Origin: Agrobacterium vitis
Lineage (GTDB): Bacteria > Pseudomonadota > Alphaproteobacteria > Rhizobiales > Rhizobiaceae
NCBI RefSeq assembly: GCF_013426735.1
Contig: NZ_AP023272.1
Location: 62,001 to 126,000, forward strand
Direction: 5' to 3'
Length of the DNA: 64,000 nucleotides
The notes beneath the pieces are model-generated. The model saw nothing but the letters and a program-made list of their open reading frames with translations, made no database searches and was not told the DNA's origin. Within the stretch, counting starts at the first letter, position 1. Every line of letters starts with the position of its first letter. Positions 10,660 through 19,835 of the stretch are shown here, one piece after another. A program made the position numbers and the translations under genes.

Positions 10660-11151
10660 TCAAATCGGCGCGCGTGATCCGCTCCGCAGGGCATTTCGAA
10701 GCCGGTAAAGCGTCGCGATTGGCTCCGGAAAAGGTTTACGCAGAAATGCGATCTTGCGCACATAGGTCTCAATGCGCCAGGTGGCCCAGGTCCCGCCCTT
10801 GAAATAGGCGATATCACCAGTCTTCAGCAACCGCTCGGTGCCATCCTGGGCGGTCACATGCACTTCGCCCTCCTGGATCACCACAGTCTCATCCCAGCCG
10901 AAATACCAGCGGAAACTGCCAGCGGTGCAATCCCAGACAGCTGTCGAGCTTGCTTCATCAGGGCTTTGCGAGTGATTGGCCAGCCGGGCCTGCGGATCGC
11001 CCTCAAGAATCCAGTCCGGATTGATTGGCGCTGGTTGCAGGCTCAAATGATCGGCATTGGCGGCCACCAGCGGTGGTGTGTCTTCCGCTCTAAACCGTGG
11101 CAAAGCCATGGCGGCCCCGGCCATGGCTGCAAACAAAAGCTTGACTGGCAT
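10660..11151 (-). CDS. Secreted or periplasmic cupin-domain protein
   Basis: A 163-residue protein with a hydrophobic N-terminus (KLLFAAMAGAAMALP) that looks like a short signal peptide or membrane anchor. Residues 65-140 form a single cupin barrel of the DUF861 (Cupin_3) type: FRWYFGWDE, VIQEGEVHVTAQDG, GDIAYFKGGTWATW. Typical cupin metal ligands are poorly kept, as the usual histidines are replaced (W, G), so catalysis is uncertain. It lies between gshB and the ugp operon on the same strand. Function unknown; related proteins are annotated only as cupins. Confidence 0.7.
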   Translation of the reverse strand: MPVKLLFAAMAGAAMALPRFRAEDTPPLVAANADHLSLQPAPINPDWILEGDPQARLANHSQSPDEASSTAVWDCTAGSFRWYFGWDETVVIQEGEVHVTAQDGTERLLKTGDIAYFKGGTWATWRIETYVRKIAFLRKPFPEPIATLYRLRNALRSGSRAPI

Positions 11152-11265
11152 CGATGTCCCCCATGATGTCCCCGAATTTTATGGGAAGCCTATCAAATTC
11201 GGGTTAATCCAGTCACATGCATTTTAGCGTTTGCCCAAGAAAGCGGTGAAGGGAAACGTGACAAT

Positions 11266-11293
11266 CGGCTCTCGCTGGCAATGGCGTGAGCCG
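11266..11293 (-). terminator. Stem-loop after ugpC, possible operon terminator
   Basis: CGGCTCTCGC and GCGTGAGCCG pair at 9 of 10 positions around an 8-base loop, 10 bp past the ugpC stop codon on the minus strand. The sequence after it (ATTGTCACGTTT) has few T residues, so termination may need Rho or another factor. Confidence 0.4.
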
Positions 11294-11302
11294 ACCGGCT
11301 TT

Positions 11303-12409
11303 TCAGGCCTCTACCGTCTCAGCCTGAGCCCCGAAGGTCATCTGTGCGGTGGCAAAGGGCAGAGCAAGGCGACGGCCTTCCCGGTCGAAGAAATGGAATT
11401 TCTCTGGATCGACCCCCAGCCGCATCTCGTTCGACAGCACCGTCGAAACCGGCAGCGAGGCGCAAAGAGCCTGATCGCCGACAAAACCATGTACGAGGCG
11501 GACAGCACCCAATTCTTCCACATAATCGACCCGGAACGGCACATAGGGCTGGCCAGGGGCTGCCACTGTCAGATCCTCGGCACGAAGGCCGATCGTCACT
11601 TCGCCGCGATAATCGGTCTCGCCCTCAAAGGTGAAGCTGACCGGCCAAAGCGACAGACGATTGCCGTCCAGGCGGCCGGTGATCAGGTTCATGGCTGGCG
11701 AGCCGATGAAGCTGGCGACAAAGGTCGAGGCAGGAGCGTGATAAACTTCAAGCGGCGTACCGATCTGCTCGATCCGGCCACCGTTCAGCACCACCAGCCG
11801 GTCGGCCAGCGTCATCGCTTCCAACTGGTCGTGCGTGACATAGATCGATGTCGTGCCAAGCCGGCGTTGGAGCTTGCGGATCTCGACGCGCATGGAGACG
11901 CGCAGCTTGGCATCGAGATTGGACAGCGGCTCGTCGAACAGGAAAACGGCGGGCTTGCGCACGATGGCACGGCCCATGGCAACGCGCTGGCGCTGGCCAC
12001 CGGACAGTGCCTTGGGCTTGCGGTCCAGATAGGGTTGCAGTTCCAGCATCCGGGCGGCCTCGGCCACGCGGGCCTCAATCTCGTCCTTAGGGGTTTTGCG
12101 GTTTTTCAGGCCATAGGCCAGGTTCTGCCGCACCGTCATATGCGGGTAGAGCGCGTAATTCTGGAACACCATGGCGATGTCGCGGTCTGCCGGTTCAACC
12201 TGATTAACGGCGCGATCACCAATGCGCACCACGCCTTCTGAAATGCTTTCCAGCCCGGCCACCATGCGCAAAAGCGTGGATTTGCCGCAGCCGGAGGGGC
12301 CGACCAGCACGATGAATTCGCCGTCGTTGATCTGGATGTCCACGCTGTTCACAGCACGCACACCGCCGTCATAGATCTTGGAGACCTGATTGATATCGAT
12401 GGAAGCCAT
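11303..12409 (-). CDS. ugpC: sn-Glycerol-3-phosphate ABC transporter ATP-binding protein UgpC
   Basis: The 368-residue ATPase drives the Ugp importer at the cytoplasmic face of the inner membrane. Walker [10 protein letters not shown] is at 37-45, the signature LSGGQ at 135-139, Walker B FLFDEP at about 156-161, and the H-loop histidine in YVTHDQ near 193. The C-terminal third forms the MalK-type OB (TOBE) regulatory domain. Sequence alone cannot separate UgpC from other MalK-like ATPases; the call rests on its place as last gene of an ugpB-A-E-C operon, 11 bp from ugpE. Confidence 0.92.
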   Translation of the reverse strand: MASIDINQVSKIYDGGVRAVNSVDIQINDGEFIVLVGPSGCGKSTLLRMVAGLESISEGVVRIGDRAVNQVEPADRDIAMVFQNYALYPHMTVRQNLAYGLKNRKTPKDEIEARVAEAARMLELQPYLDRKPKALSGGQRQRVAMGRAIVRKPAVFLFDEPLSNLDAKLRVSMRVEIRKLQRRLGTTSIYVTHDQLEAMTLADRLVVLNGGRIEQIGTPLEVYHAPASTFVASFIGSPAMNLITGRLDGNRLSLWPVSFTFEGETDYRGEVTIGLRAEDLTVAAPGQPYVPFRVDYVEELGAVRLVHGFVGDQALCASLPVSTVLSNEMRLGVDPEKFHFFDREGRRLALPFATAQMTFGAQAETVEA

Positions 12410-12420
12410 TGGACTGTCCT

Positions 12421-13263
12421 TTACTTGTCGGTTTCGGTGAGGCCCTTGATGAACCAGCTCTGGAACACCACCACGATGATGACAGGGGGCAGCATAGCGA
12501 GCACGGCCATGGCAAAGGCTTCGTTATAATCGGGAATTTGTGCGCCCACCCAGACCTGAAGGATCTGCTTGATACCGCGCATCAGCGTGTAAAAGCTCTC
12601 GTCCGTGGTCATTAGCATGGGCCAGAGATACTGGTTCCAGCCGTAGACGAACATGATGATGAACACCGCCGCAATCATCGTGCGCGACAGCGGGATCAAA
12701 ATATCAATCAGGAACTTGAACGGACCGGCACCGTCGATACGGGCCGCTTCCAGCAACTCTTCCGGCACGGATTTAAAGAATTGCCGGAAAAAGAAAGTGC
12801 CGGTGGCAGAGGCCAGCAGCGGCAGGATCAGACCGGTATAGGAATTCAAAAGCCCCAGATCACTCGCCACCTTGTAAGAAGGCATAATGCGCACTTCCAG
12901 CGGCAACAGCAGCGTGGTGAAGATGATCCAGAAGGCCAGCGTGGCAAAGCGGAAGCGGAAATAGACAATCGCATAGGCTGCCATCATCGACAGCACGATT
13001 TTGCCGATGGCAAAGCCAAGGCCGAGGATCAGCGAATTGAGCAGCATGCTGAGACCCGTGACCTTGCCGTTAAAGCCGGTCTGGGCAAACAGCACCTTGT
13101 TATAGGTCTCGCCAAGATGTCCGCCCATGGAGAGCATCAGGCCCTTTTGGTGGATTTCGGCTGCCGTATGCGATGAGGTGGTGAAGGCCACAACCAGCGG
13201 GCCGAGCATCACAAGAACACCGAGCAGCAAGATCACATGGTCGAAGAGTTTGGTTTTATACAT
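12421..13263 (-). CDS. ugpE: sn-Glycerol-3-phosphate ABC transporter permease UgpE
   Basis: Inner-membrane permease of 280 residues with six predicted helices, starting with [21 protein letters not shown]. The MalG-family EAA loop is intact: [24 protein letters not shown], which contacts the ATPase UgpC. Length is normal for UgpE. It follows ugpA by 10 bp and precedes ugpC by 11 bp, consistent with one transcript. With UgpA it forms the transmembrane pore for glycerol-3-phosphate and glycerophosphodiesters, a phosphate and carbon source under phosphate limitation. Confidence 0.93.
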   Translation of the reverse strand: MYKTKLFDHVILLLGVLVMLGPLVVAFTTSSHTAAEIHQKGLMLSMGGHLGETYNKVLFAQTGFNGKVTGLSMLLNSLILGLGFAIGKIVLSMMAAYAIVYFRFRFATLAFWIIFTTLLLPLEVRIMPSYKVASDLGLLNSYTGLILPLLASATGTFFFRQFFKSVPEELLEAARIDGAGPFKFLIDILIPLSRTMIAAVFIIMFVYGWNQYLWPMLMTTDESFYTLMRGIKQILQVWVGAQIPDYNEAFAMAVLAMLPPVIIVVVFQSWFIKGLTETDK

Positions 13264-13273
13264 GGTCTTCTCC

Positions 13274-14155
13274 TCAACCGTAATGGACGCGCCGCTCGAT
13301 GAAGCGGAACTGGATCATTGTCAAAACCAGCACGACGACCATCAGGATCACCGACTGCGCGGAAGAAGAGCCGATGTCATTGCCCCGGAAGCCATCGGTA
13401 TAAACCTTGTAAACCAAGGTGATCGGGTTATCGGCGGGCTTATCCTTGACGATCACGTCGATCACACCAAACGTATCGAACAGCGAATAGGTCATGTTGA
13501 CCACCAGCAGGAAAAACGCGGTCGGCGTCAAAAGCGGCATGGTCACGGTCCAGAACCGGCGCGTGCCGGAGCGGCAATCCAGCGTGGCGGCTTCGCGCAC
13601 CGAGGCCGGAATGCCCTGAAGGCCTGAGAGAATGAAGATGAAATTGTAGGGAATCTGGTTCCAGACCGCGATTGTCACCATGGCAAAGGCGGTGTCAAAA
13701 TAGTTCAGACCCACCTTCATGTCCCAGCCAAACAGGGCGACGAATTTCACGAAGGGACCGATGTGCTGATCAAAGAACATCATGCCGATCAGGCCAGCCA
13801 CAGGCGGCGCGATGGCGTAGACAACGATCAGCAGGGTCTTGTAGGCCGATTGTCCGCGGATCACAGCATCAGCCTTCACGGCGAGCACGGTTCCGATGGA
13901 CAGCACCAAAAACGTCACCACCACGCTGAAGCACAGCGTAAACAGCGCGATTTTGCGATATTCAGACGAGTTGAACATATCGATATAATTGGCCAGCCCT
14001 ACGAAGGTTGAGCCAAAGCCGAACGGGTCCTCAATATAGAAGGACGACTGGATGGCCTGCACCGCCGGCCAATAGAAGAAGATCGCCACAATGCACAATT
14101 GCGGAGCCAAAAAGACATAAGGCAGAAATCGCGAGTTGAACTGAACGCGCTTCAT
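13274..14155 (-). CDS. ugpA: sn-Glycerol-3-phosphate ABC transporter permease UgpA
   Basis: Permease partner of UgpE, 293 residues, six predicted helices (first LPYVFLAPQLCIVAIFFYWPA). The N-terminal FLPYVFLAPQ and C-terminal RFIERRVHYG ends are typical of UgpA. One oddity: in the EAA loop the usual E-A-A-x-x-D-G-A-G-P becomes EAATLDCRSG, replacing the conserved glycine with cysteine while keeping spacing, whereas UgpE keeps the standard loop. This could be a tolerated variant or a pair of compensating small indels. It lies 75 bp downstream of ugpB, the longest gap in the operon, which allows a processing site or a dip in expression after the binding protein. Confidence 0.92.
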   Translation of the reverse strand: MKRVQFNSRFLPYVFLAPQLCIVAIFFYWPAVQAIQSSFYIEDPFGFGSTFVGLANYIDMFNSSEYRKIALFTLCFSVVVTFLVLSIGTVLAVKADAVIRGQSAYKTLLIVVYAIAPPVAGLIGMMFFDQHIGPFVKFVALFGWDMKVGLNYFDTAFAMVTIAVWNQIPYNFIFILSGLQGIPASVREAATLDCRSGTRRFWTVTMPLLTPTAFFLLVVNMTYSLFDTFGVIDVIVKDKPADNPITLVYKVYTDGFRGNDIGSSSAQSVILMVVVLVLTMIQFRFIERRVHYG

Positions 14156-14230
14156 CGCGGCAACCTTTCAAAGCAAGTCCCGGAGGCGATAGATCGCCTC
14201 CGGGAGAGATCAGATCTCAATTGTCAGGGT

Positions 14231-15529
14231 TCAGCCTGCGGTCTTGGCAAAGCGTGCCAGGATTTCGTCAGCTTCCTTCTTGATGGTTTCCATCGCAGCC
14301 TTTGGCGTGGTTTCACCTGAGAAGATCTTGTTGTATTCGCGCTCCATCACCGAGCGGATCTGCGGGTAGAAGCCGAGGCGATAGCCCTTGTCCCACTCGC
14401 CGCCGGGAAGCTGCAACTGCTTGATGCCCACTTCGGCAACAGGAGCCTTTTCGTAATAGCCTTCCTTCTTGGCCAGTTCGTAAGCCGCCGTGGTGATGGC
14501 AACATAACCGGTGGCCTGATGGTAGAATTTCTGGATGTCAGGCTGAGTCAGGAAGTTGAAGAAAGCGGCGGTGCACTTATTTTCAGCTTCCGTCTTGCCA
14601 GACATGGCATAAAGGGCAGCACCGCCAATGAAGCTATGTACGCCTGCACCCTTGATGGAGCCCCAATAGGGCAGGAAGGTTGCCGAAAACGGCATGGAAG
14701 CGGTCTTCTGCAAGCCGCCGAACGAGCCGGAAGAGCCGACCCAGAGCGCAACCTTGCCCTCTTCAAAAGGCTTCTGGTTGTCGTTCCAGCCTGCGCCGTA
14801 ATAGGCGAAGTAACCTTCGTCCTTCCAGGCCTTCAACTTGTCATACATCATCACGTGGTTTGGATCGGTGACATTGATGGTGGTGCCAGCCAGACCGTCA
14901 TAACCATTGTTGTTGGAGGCGAACTGGATGTTGTTGCGCGAGAAGAAGTTCTCGGTGAATTCCCAGGTCAACTGCGACTGAACCAGCGGAATATAACCGG
15001 CAGCCTTCAGCTTTGGTGCAATGGCTTCAAACTCTTCCCAGGTCTTCGGTGCTTCAACGCCAGCCTTTTTCAGGGCTTCGGTGTTGATATAGAGAATTGG
15101 CGCCGAGGAGTTGAACGGCATGCCGACAAACTTGCCGGTCTTATCGGCGTAGAAGTAACGCACACCTTCGATGAAGGCACTGCGGTCAAACTTGTAACCA
15201 GCCTTCAACAGCAGATCTTCCGCCGGAATGGTCGCACCCTTGGCGTTGATTATCGTCGCAGAACCGGCATCAAACACCTGCAGAATGTTGGGCTGATCGT
15301 GCGAGCGGAAAGCAGCGATACCAGCGGCCAGAGCTTCTTCGTAAGAGCCCTTCGACACAGGTGTCAGCACGCATTCGCCTTGGGCAGCGTTGAACTTCTG
15401 CGACAATTCATTGATGACTTCGCCGTTGCGGCCACCCATGCCGTGCCACCAGCTGATGTTGGTTGCGGCAAATGATGATGTGGTCGATACGGTCACGGCC
15501 AGCGCCGCCATCGAAAGCTTTTTGAACAT
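14231..15529 (-). CDS. ugpB: sn-Glycerol-3-phosphate-binding periplasmic protein UgpB
   Basis: Solute-binding protein of 432 residues with a clear signal peptide (MFKKLSMAALAVTVSTTSSFA, cleavage expected after SFA). The mature start ATNISWWHGMGG is characteristic of UgpB, as are PFNSSAPILYINTEAL and GLAGTTINVTDPNHVMM. The family-1 extracellular binding fold spans the whole protein. The ATG at 15529 is preceded by a GAGAGGA ribosome binding site; an in-frame codon 11 positions earlier would add residues before the signal peptide. It is the first gene of ugpBAEC and has a Pho box about 50 bp upstream of its start. Confidence 0.94.
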   Translation of the reverse strand: MFKKLSMAALAVTVSTTSSFAATNISWWHGMGGRNGEVINELSQKFNAAQGECVLTPVSKGSYEEALAAGIAAFRSHDQPNILQVFDAGSATIINAKGATIPAEDLLLKAGYKFDRSAFIEGVRYFYADKTGKFVGMPFNSSAPILYINTEALKKAGVEAPKTWEEFEAIAPKLKAAGYIPLVQSQLTWEFTENFFSRNNIQFASNNNGYDGLAGTTINVTDPNHVMMYDKLKAWKDEGYFAYYGAGWNDNQKPFEEGKVALWVGSSGSFGGLQKTASMPFSATFLPYWGSIKGAGVHSFIGGAALYAMSGKTEAENKCTAAFFNFLTQPDIQKFYHQATGYVAITTAAYELAKKEGYYEKAPVAEVGIKQLQLPGGEWDKGYRLGFYPQIRSVMEREYNKIFSGETTPKAAMETIKKEADEILARFAKTAG

Positions 15530-15579
15530 GGTAGATCCTCTCCGCCAATCTGGGGTGAGCATGCCCTTAGTGAGCCAAG

Positions 15580-15608
15580 ATGACAGAGACTTGAATGTTT
15601 TATGACAG
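15580..15608 (-). promoter_or_regulatory. Pho box (PhoB operator) upstream of ugpB
   Basis: Read on the minus strand, CTGTCAT - AAAA - CATTCAA - GTCT - CTGTCAT gives three 7-bp direct repeats on an exact 11-bp period. The two outer repeats are perfect copies of the PhoB half-site CTGTCAT known from E. coli and S. meliloti, with the usual 4-bp spacers. A weaker fourth unit (ATGTGAC) lies 11 bp further upstream. It sits 51-79 bp before the ugpB start, right for activation of ugpBAEC under phosphate starvation. Confidence 0.85.
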
Positions 15609-15676
15609 CACCGTCACATTAGCGGCGAAACTGAAATCCGACTAAAATACCCAATATTTTTAGGGGTAATTCGTCC

Positions 15677-16063
15677 TCAAAAAGCACCCGGAAAATGTCT
15701 CGGCCAACGCCAGGGCAGTACCGCAACAATGTCGCAGCGGATCGACAGGCGGCTGGCATCCGGCTGGCGGCACAGCCAGAGATCTCCGGCAGCGCGAATG
15801 CGGCGCTGGCTCTCAAAACTCACCGCATCGACGGCGGATTGTTGCGTGGCACGCGCCTTGACCTCAACCAGCACGACCAGATCGCCGCGTCGAACGATAA
15901 GGTCGATTTCGCCTGAGCGGGTTTTGTAACGCAGGGCGACGATCCGATAGCCCTTCGATAGAAGATAGGCCGCCGCCAGATATTCCGACCAACGGCCACG
16001 CCGCTCGGCCCGCTTGCGCGCTGCGCCGGATTTTTCCCTCAGCTTTTTTTCGTCAGCCCTCAC
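15677..16063 (-). CDS. yraN: YraN/UPF0102-family putative endonuclease
   Basis: A 128-residue protein of the YraN family, which has a restriction-endonuclease-like fold. The core motif is readable: E-x-D in GEIDLIVRR (E52, D54) followed by VEVKAR (E67, K69), the PD-(D/E)xK arrangement. The N-terminal helix [19 protein letters not shown] is also typical. Biological role is unclear in any organism; a link to DNA processing is inferred from the fold. Its start overlaps the rsmI stop by four bases (ATGA-type), so it is translated coupled to rsmI, an arrangement seen widely in proteobacteria. Confidence 0.88.
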   Translation of the reverse strand: MRADEKKLREKSGAARKRAERRGRWSEYLAAAYLLSKGYRIVALRYKTRSGEIDLIVRRGDLVVLVEVKARATQQSAVDAVSFESQRRIRAAGDLWLCRQPDASRLSIRCDIVAVLPWRWPRHFPGAF

Positions 16064-16980
16064 CCGGCTTTCAACTCCAGCAGGCGTTGGTAGAGATCCT
16101 TGCGCGGCAGGCCGGTCTGGCGGGCGGCCTCAGTAGCCGCCCCCGCCGTCGGCAGGGTTTGCGCGAGCTGTACCAGCAACCGGTCCACATCGGCGGCATC
16201 CGGGGGACCGGAGGGCAGCGGCGGCCCGACCACCAGCACGATCTCGCCCTTGACCTGGCGCTCGTCATCATACCAGTCGGATAATTCTGCCAGAGTGCCG
16301 CGCCGGAATTCCTCGAATGTCTTGGTCAGTTCACGGCAGACGCAGGCGCTGCGCTCCGCGCCCAACACCTCGGCTGCCGCGGCAAGGGTCGCGCCAATCC
16401 GATGCGGCGATTCAAAGAAGATCAACGTTGCCGGTGTTGCCGCCCATTGCGCCAGCCGGTCGCGGCGGGCCTTGTCCTTGGTGGGTAGGAAACCCGCAAA
16501 CAGGAAGGCATCATTGGGCAGGCCGGAGCCGACCAGGGCGGCAAGCGGCGCCGACGGCCCCGGCAATGGCACGACCCGCAGCCCCGCCTCGATGGCAAGC
16601 TTCGCCAGCCGATACCCCGGATCGGACACCAACGGCGTCCCCGCATCGGAAACCAGCGCCACGGATTTACCTGAGGCCAGCGCCTCGATCAGCTTCGGTC
16701 CGACCTCTTCGGCATTATATTCGTGATAGGCATAGGGACGGGTGGTGATGCCATAGCGGTCCAGAAGCACACGGGTGACGCGGGTATCTTCGCAGGCCAG
16801 AACATCGGCTCCGGCCAGCACTTCCAGAGCCCGCAAAGTGATGTCGGAGAGATTGCCGATCGGGGTGGCCACCAGATAGAGCGCCGGCTCGATTGGCCGG
16901 GCCGTGACCGGGCGATCATGCAGCCGGAAACTTTTCTGCCCGTCATCCGGCGTGTTCACAATCTCTGCCACGGCACTCAT
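16060..16980 (-). CDS. rsmI: 16S rRNA (cytidine(1402)-2'-O)-methyltransferase RsmI
   Basis: SAM-dependent enzyme that methylates the 2' oxygen of C1402 in the ribosomal P site. The 306-residue product has the tetrapyrrole-methylase fold: [18 protein letters not shown] near residue 33, [20 protein letters not shown], and FFESPHRI. These are all RsmI signatures and separate it from cobalamin-pathway relatives. The C-terminal extension ends [16 protein letters not shown], a helical tail usual in this family. It is the first gene of a two-gene unit with yraN and diverges from dnaN over 299 bp. Confidence 0.94.
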   Translation of the reverse strand: MSAVAEIVNTPDDGQKSFRLHDRPVTARPIEPALYLVATPIGNLSDITLRALEVLAGADVLACEDTRVTRVLLDRYGITTRPYAYHEYNAEEVGPKLIEALASGKSVALVSDAGTPLVSDPGYRLAKLAIEAGLRVVPLPGPSAPLAALVGSGLPNDAFLFAGFLPTKDKARRDRLAQWAATPATLIFFESPHRIGATLAAAAEVLGAERSACVCRELTKTFEEFRRGTLAELSDWYDDERQVKGEIVLVVGPPLPSGPPDAADVDRLLVQLAQTLPTAGAATEAARQTGLPRKDLYQRLLELKAG

Positions 16981-17279
16981 CCCATTCTCGCTTCATTCGG
17001 ACAGCCCTTGGCCGAACCAGTCCACTCAGACGCATGACACGCATGGCCTAACCCTTGTTATGGGCGAGGCAGGCCGCCCCCGCAAGCGTCCCTGCACGCC
17101 AAGGAGCGTGATCTGTGGTGGAAAGCCTCGGTGAAGGCGTGCCAAAAGACGGCAGGCCCTTGCATTTTGATCGTCTTTGCTGCCATTTTGCCCGTCCGAA
17201 TAAAGCCGGGCATCGTCGCCCGGATCAAGGCAAGCCGATCCCGAATGCCGGATCGCACAGGTCGAAAGTGGCAGCGTCG
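16981..17279. other. rsmI-dnaN divergent intergenic region
   Basis: This 299-bp stretch must contain the promoters of both rsmI and dnaN. An open frame continues upstream of dnaN to 17115 but lacks any similarity to the clamp, so it is treated as untranslated leader. No DnaA-box cluster, riboswitch or strong hairpin was recognised. Confidence 0.5.
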
Positions 17280-18398
17280 ATGCGTATTACTCTTGAACGG
17301 TCCAATCTTCTGAAGTCCCTGAACCATGTTCACCGGGTGGTCGAACGGCGCAATACCATTCCGATCCTGTCCAACGTGCTGCTGCGTGCCGAAGGCCAGA
17401 GCCTGTCGATGAAGGCCACCGACCTCGACCTGGAAGTGACAGAAGCGACGCCGGCCAATATCGAGCAGGCCGGCGCGACCACGGTTCCCGCGCATCTGCT
17501 GTATGAAATCGTCCGCAAATTGTCTGACGGCGCTGAGGTGCTGCTCTCGACCAATCCGGATGGTGCCAGCATGACGGTCGCCTCCGGTCGGTCGAAATTC
17601 TCGTTGCAATGCCTGCCGGAGCAGGATTTCCCTGATCTGACCACCGGCAGCTTCAGCCATTCCTTCAAGCTGAAGGCCTCGGACCTGAAAATGCTGATTG
17701 ATCGCACCCAATTTGCGATCTCGACGGAAGAAACTCGTTATTACCTGAACGGCATTTACCTCCACACGATTGAAGCCGATGGCAAGTTGAAGCTGCGCGC
17801 CGTCGCCACCGATGGCCACCGCCTGGCCCGCGCCGACGTGGAAGCGCCGTCCGGTTCGGAAGGCATGCCTGGTATCATCATTCCGCGCAAGACGGTTGGC
17901 GAGTTGCAGAAATTGGTCGATAATCCCGATCTGATCGTGGCGCTCGAAGTGTCCGACGCCAAGATCCGCTTCAATATCGGCGAGATCGTCATGACCTCCA
18001 AGCTGATCGACGGCACCTTCCCCGATTATCAGCGGGTCATCCCCCAGGCCAATGACAAGGAAATGCGGGTCGATTGCCAGACCTTCGCCCGCGCCGTTGA
18101 CCGTGTTTCCACCATTTCGTCGGAACGTGGCCGGGCGGTGAAGCTCGCTATCGGCGACGGCCATCTGATGCTGACGGTCAACAACCCGGATTCGGGCAGC
18201 GCCACCGAGGAAGTCGCTGTCGGCTACGAGAGCGACGCGATGGAAATCGGCTTCAACGCCAAATATCTGCTCGACATCACCGCGCAACTGTCCGGCGAAG
18301 AAGCGATTTTCCTCCTGGCCGATGCCGGATCGCCGACCCTGATCCGCGATACCGCCGGTGACGATGCGCTTTACGTGCTGATGCCGATGCGCGTTTAG
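17280..18398 (+). CDS. dnaN: DNA polymerase III beta subunit (sliding clamp)
   Basis: The 372-residue clamp encircles DNA as a dimer and tethers DNA polymerase III. The start MRITLERSNLLKSLNHVHRV is the family N-terminus, followed by RRNTIPILSNVLL, ISTEETRYYLNGIYL, VATDGHRLA and the C-terminal YVLMPMRV, whose last residues build the clamp-loader and polymerase binding pocket. The ATG at 17280 is chosen for this match; the frame stays open for 55 codons upstream. Length is exactly the usual one. dnaN is apart from dnaA and from recF (about 34 kb away), as is common in Rhizobiales. Confidence 0.97.
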   Translation: MRITLERSNLLKSLNHVHRVVERRNTIPILSNVLLRAEGQSLSMKATDLDLEVTEATPANIEQAGATTVPAHLLYEIVRKLSDGAEVLLSTNPDGASMTVASGRSKFSLQCLPEQDFPDLTTGSFSHSFKLKASDLKMLIDRTQFAISTEETRYYLNGIYLHTIEADGKLKLRAVATDGHRLARADVEAPSGSEGMPGIIIPRKTVGELQKLVDNPDLIVALEVSDAKIRFNIGEIVMTSKLIDGTFPDYQRVIPQANDKEMRVDCQTFARAVDRVSTISSERGRAVKLAIGDGHLMLTVNNPDSGSATEEVAVGYESDAMEIGFNAKYLLDITAQLSGEEAIFLLADAGSPTLIRDTAGDDALYVLMPMRV

Positions 18399-18424
18399 AC
18401 CATCCGTCTCTGCCATCAATCAAT

Positions 18425-18464
18425 AACGCCGTCTCGTGCGCAAGCCGGGGCGGCGTTTCTGTTT
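18425..18464 (+). terminator. Likely intrinsic terminator after dnaN
   Basis: AACGCCG and CGGCGTT form a 7-bp stem, and the right arm is followed by TCTGTTTT. It lies 27 bp past the dnaN stop. The loop is long (19 bases) but can fold further through CCGG-type pairing. Confidence 0.6.
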
Positions 18465-18640
18465 TACCTGAACCGGAAAGCGCTGGCTGAATTGCGTCTT
18501 TTGCAACACCCTCCGACTTGGGTGAGACACAAAATTTTCACATGCGCGCCATTTTGTCTTGTTTTCGCGACAAATCGCATCAACATGCCGATTATGCGCC
18601 CATGATCGGCGCAGCATATCTTTTTGGGAGATGACGGCGA

Positions 18641-19234
18641 ATGAAGCTCAACCTGAAGCAGCGGCTGGAAAAGAAGTTCGATGAGGAAATCCGTTTCTTC
18701 AAGGGCATGATGCAAGGGCCGAAGCTGGTAGGCGCCATCGTGCCGACCTCCACCATTACCGCCCGGCGCATGGCCAGCATCATTACGCCGGAAAGCGGAC
18801 TGCCAGTGCTGGAACTGGGGCCTGGAACGGGCGTGATCACCAAGGCGATCCTGGCGCGCGGCATCAAGCCAGAGAAGCTGGTTTCGGTCGAATATTCCGC
18901 CGACTTCCACCGGCACCTGACCGAGACGATCCCGGGCGTGAATTTCGTCCATGGTGACGCCTTCAACCTGGAAAAGACGCTGGGCCCGCTGTCCGGCCTG
19001 TCGTTCGACTGCGTGATTTCCGCCATGCCACTTTTGAACTTCCCGATGCAGGAACGCATCCGGCTGCTGGAGGACTTGCTGGACCGGATGCCGCATGGAC
19101 GACCCTTCATGCAGATTTCCTACGGGCCGATGTCGCCGATCATCGCCAAGGGCGGCAGCTATTTCATCCAGCATTTCGATTTCGTGGTCCGCAATATCCC
19201 GCCAGCCCAGCTGTGGATCTATCGCCGCCGCTGA
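18641..19234 (+). CDS. pmtA: Phospholipid N-methyltransferase PmtA
   Basis: Rhizobial-type PmtA of 197 residues that methylates phosphatidylethanolamine three times to phosphatidylcholine at the membrane surface. The SAM site is VLELGPGTGV at residues 56-65, the post-I acidic motif is VSVEYS, and the LPLLNFP-like stretch (SAMPLLNFPMQERI) follows motif III. The amphipathic N-terminus LKQRLEKKFDEEIRFFKGMM fits the membrane-binding helix described for Agrobacterium PmtA. A GGGAGA ribosome binding site lies about 10 bp upstream. It starts a three-gene set with a histidine-phosphatase and pyrF; PC made by PmtA is important in plant-associated rhizobia. Confidence 0.92.
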   Translation: MKLNLKQRLEKKFDEEIRFFKGMMQGPKLVGAIVPTSTITARRMASIITPESGLPVLELGPGTGVITKAILARGIKPEKLVSVEYSADFHRHLTETIPGVNFVHGDAFNLEKTLGPLSGLSFDCVISAMPLLNFPMQERIRLLEDLLDRMPHGRPFMQISYGPMSPIIAKGGSYFIQHFDFVVRNIPPAQLWIYRRR

Positions 19235-19247
19235 AGAGAACCAAGAC

Positions 19248-19835
19248 ATGTTCGCCGTCTACATCACCCATCCGCAGGTCCGGATCGACCCCGACGTGCC
19301 GGTGCCTCAATGGGGACTGTCTGACCTGGGGCAGGAGCGGACCCGCAGGACGGCGACAGCCGCGTGGGTGCGCCAGCTTGGCCGCATCGTCAGCAGCACC
19401 GAGACCAAGGCTGTGGAAACAGCGGCGATCCTGGCGGGCCCGGCCAATATTGATGTCGAACAGATCGAGACCATGCATGAAAACGACCGTTTCGCGACTG
19501 GCTTTCTGACCCCGCCGGAATTTGAAAAGGCAGCGGACTGGTTTTTTGCCCATCCTGAGGAGAGTTTTTGCGGCTGGGAGCGGGCCATCGATGCGCAATC
19601 CCGGATCGTCGGGGCGATCCAGGATGTTCTTGGCCAGCACGATCCGACTGTTCCCATCGCCTTCATCGGTCATGGCGGCGTCGGAACCCTGCTGAAATGC
19701 CATCTGCAAGGCCAGCCGATCCGCCGAAGCGGCGATCAGCCGCCGGGCGGCGGCAATCTCTTCTGCTTCACTCTTGCGGATCTGACCGTCACATGCGACT
19801 GGACCGCCATGGAAATCTGGCAGGGAGATCGTTGA
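19248..19835 (+). CDS. Histidine-phosphatase-fold protein with degenerate RHG motif
   Basis: A 195-residue protein of the phosphoglycerate-mutase-like (histidine phosphatase) superfamily. The usual N-terminal R-H-G is replaced by THP in [10 protein letters not shown], keeping the histidine but losing arginine and glycine. Other landmarks remain: [25 protein letters not shown], and the second histidine in [13 protein letters not shown]. Activity may be low or altered. The ATG at 19248 is 14 bp after pmtA, and the stop overlaps the pyrF start by one base (TGATG), so translation is coupled. A related open frame upstream in the same register overlaps pmtA and is ignored. Substrate unknown. Confidence 0.8.
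   Translation: MFAVYITHPQVRIDPDVPVPQWGLSDLGQERTRRTATAAWVRQLGRIVSSTETKAVETAAILAGPANIDVEQIETMHENDRFATGFLTPPEFEKAADWFFAHPEESFCGWERAIDAQSRIVGAIQDVLGQHDPTVPIAFIGHGGVGTLLKCHLQGQPIRRSGDQPPGGGNLFCFTLADLTVTCDWTAMEIWQGDR

Noticed and set aside
11231..12241. Long plus-strand open frame opposite ugpC
   Set aside because: Shadow of ugpC, whose Walker and signature motifs are intact on the minus strand.
17058..18419. Long open frame on the minus strand across dnaN
   Set aside because: It is the antisense shadow of dnaN, a GC-rich coding gene; the plus-strand product is a perfect clamp and the antisense product has no recognisable domain.
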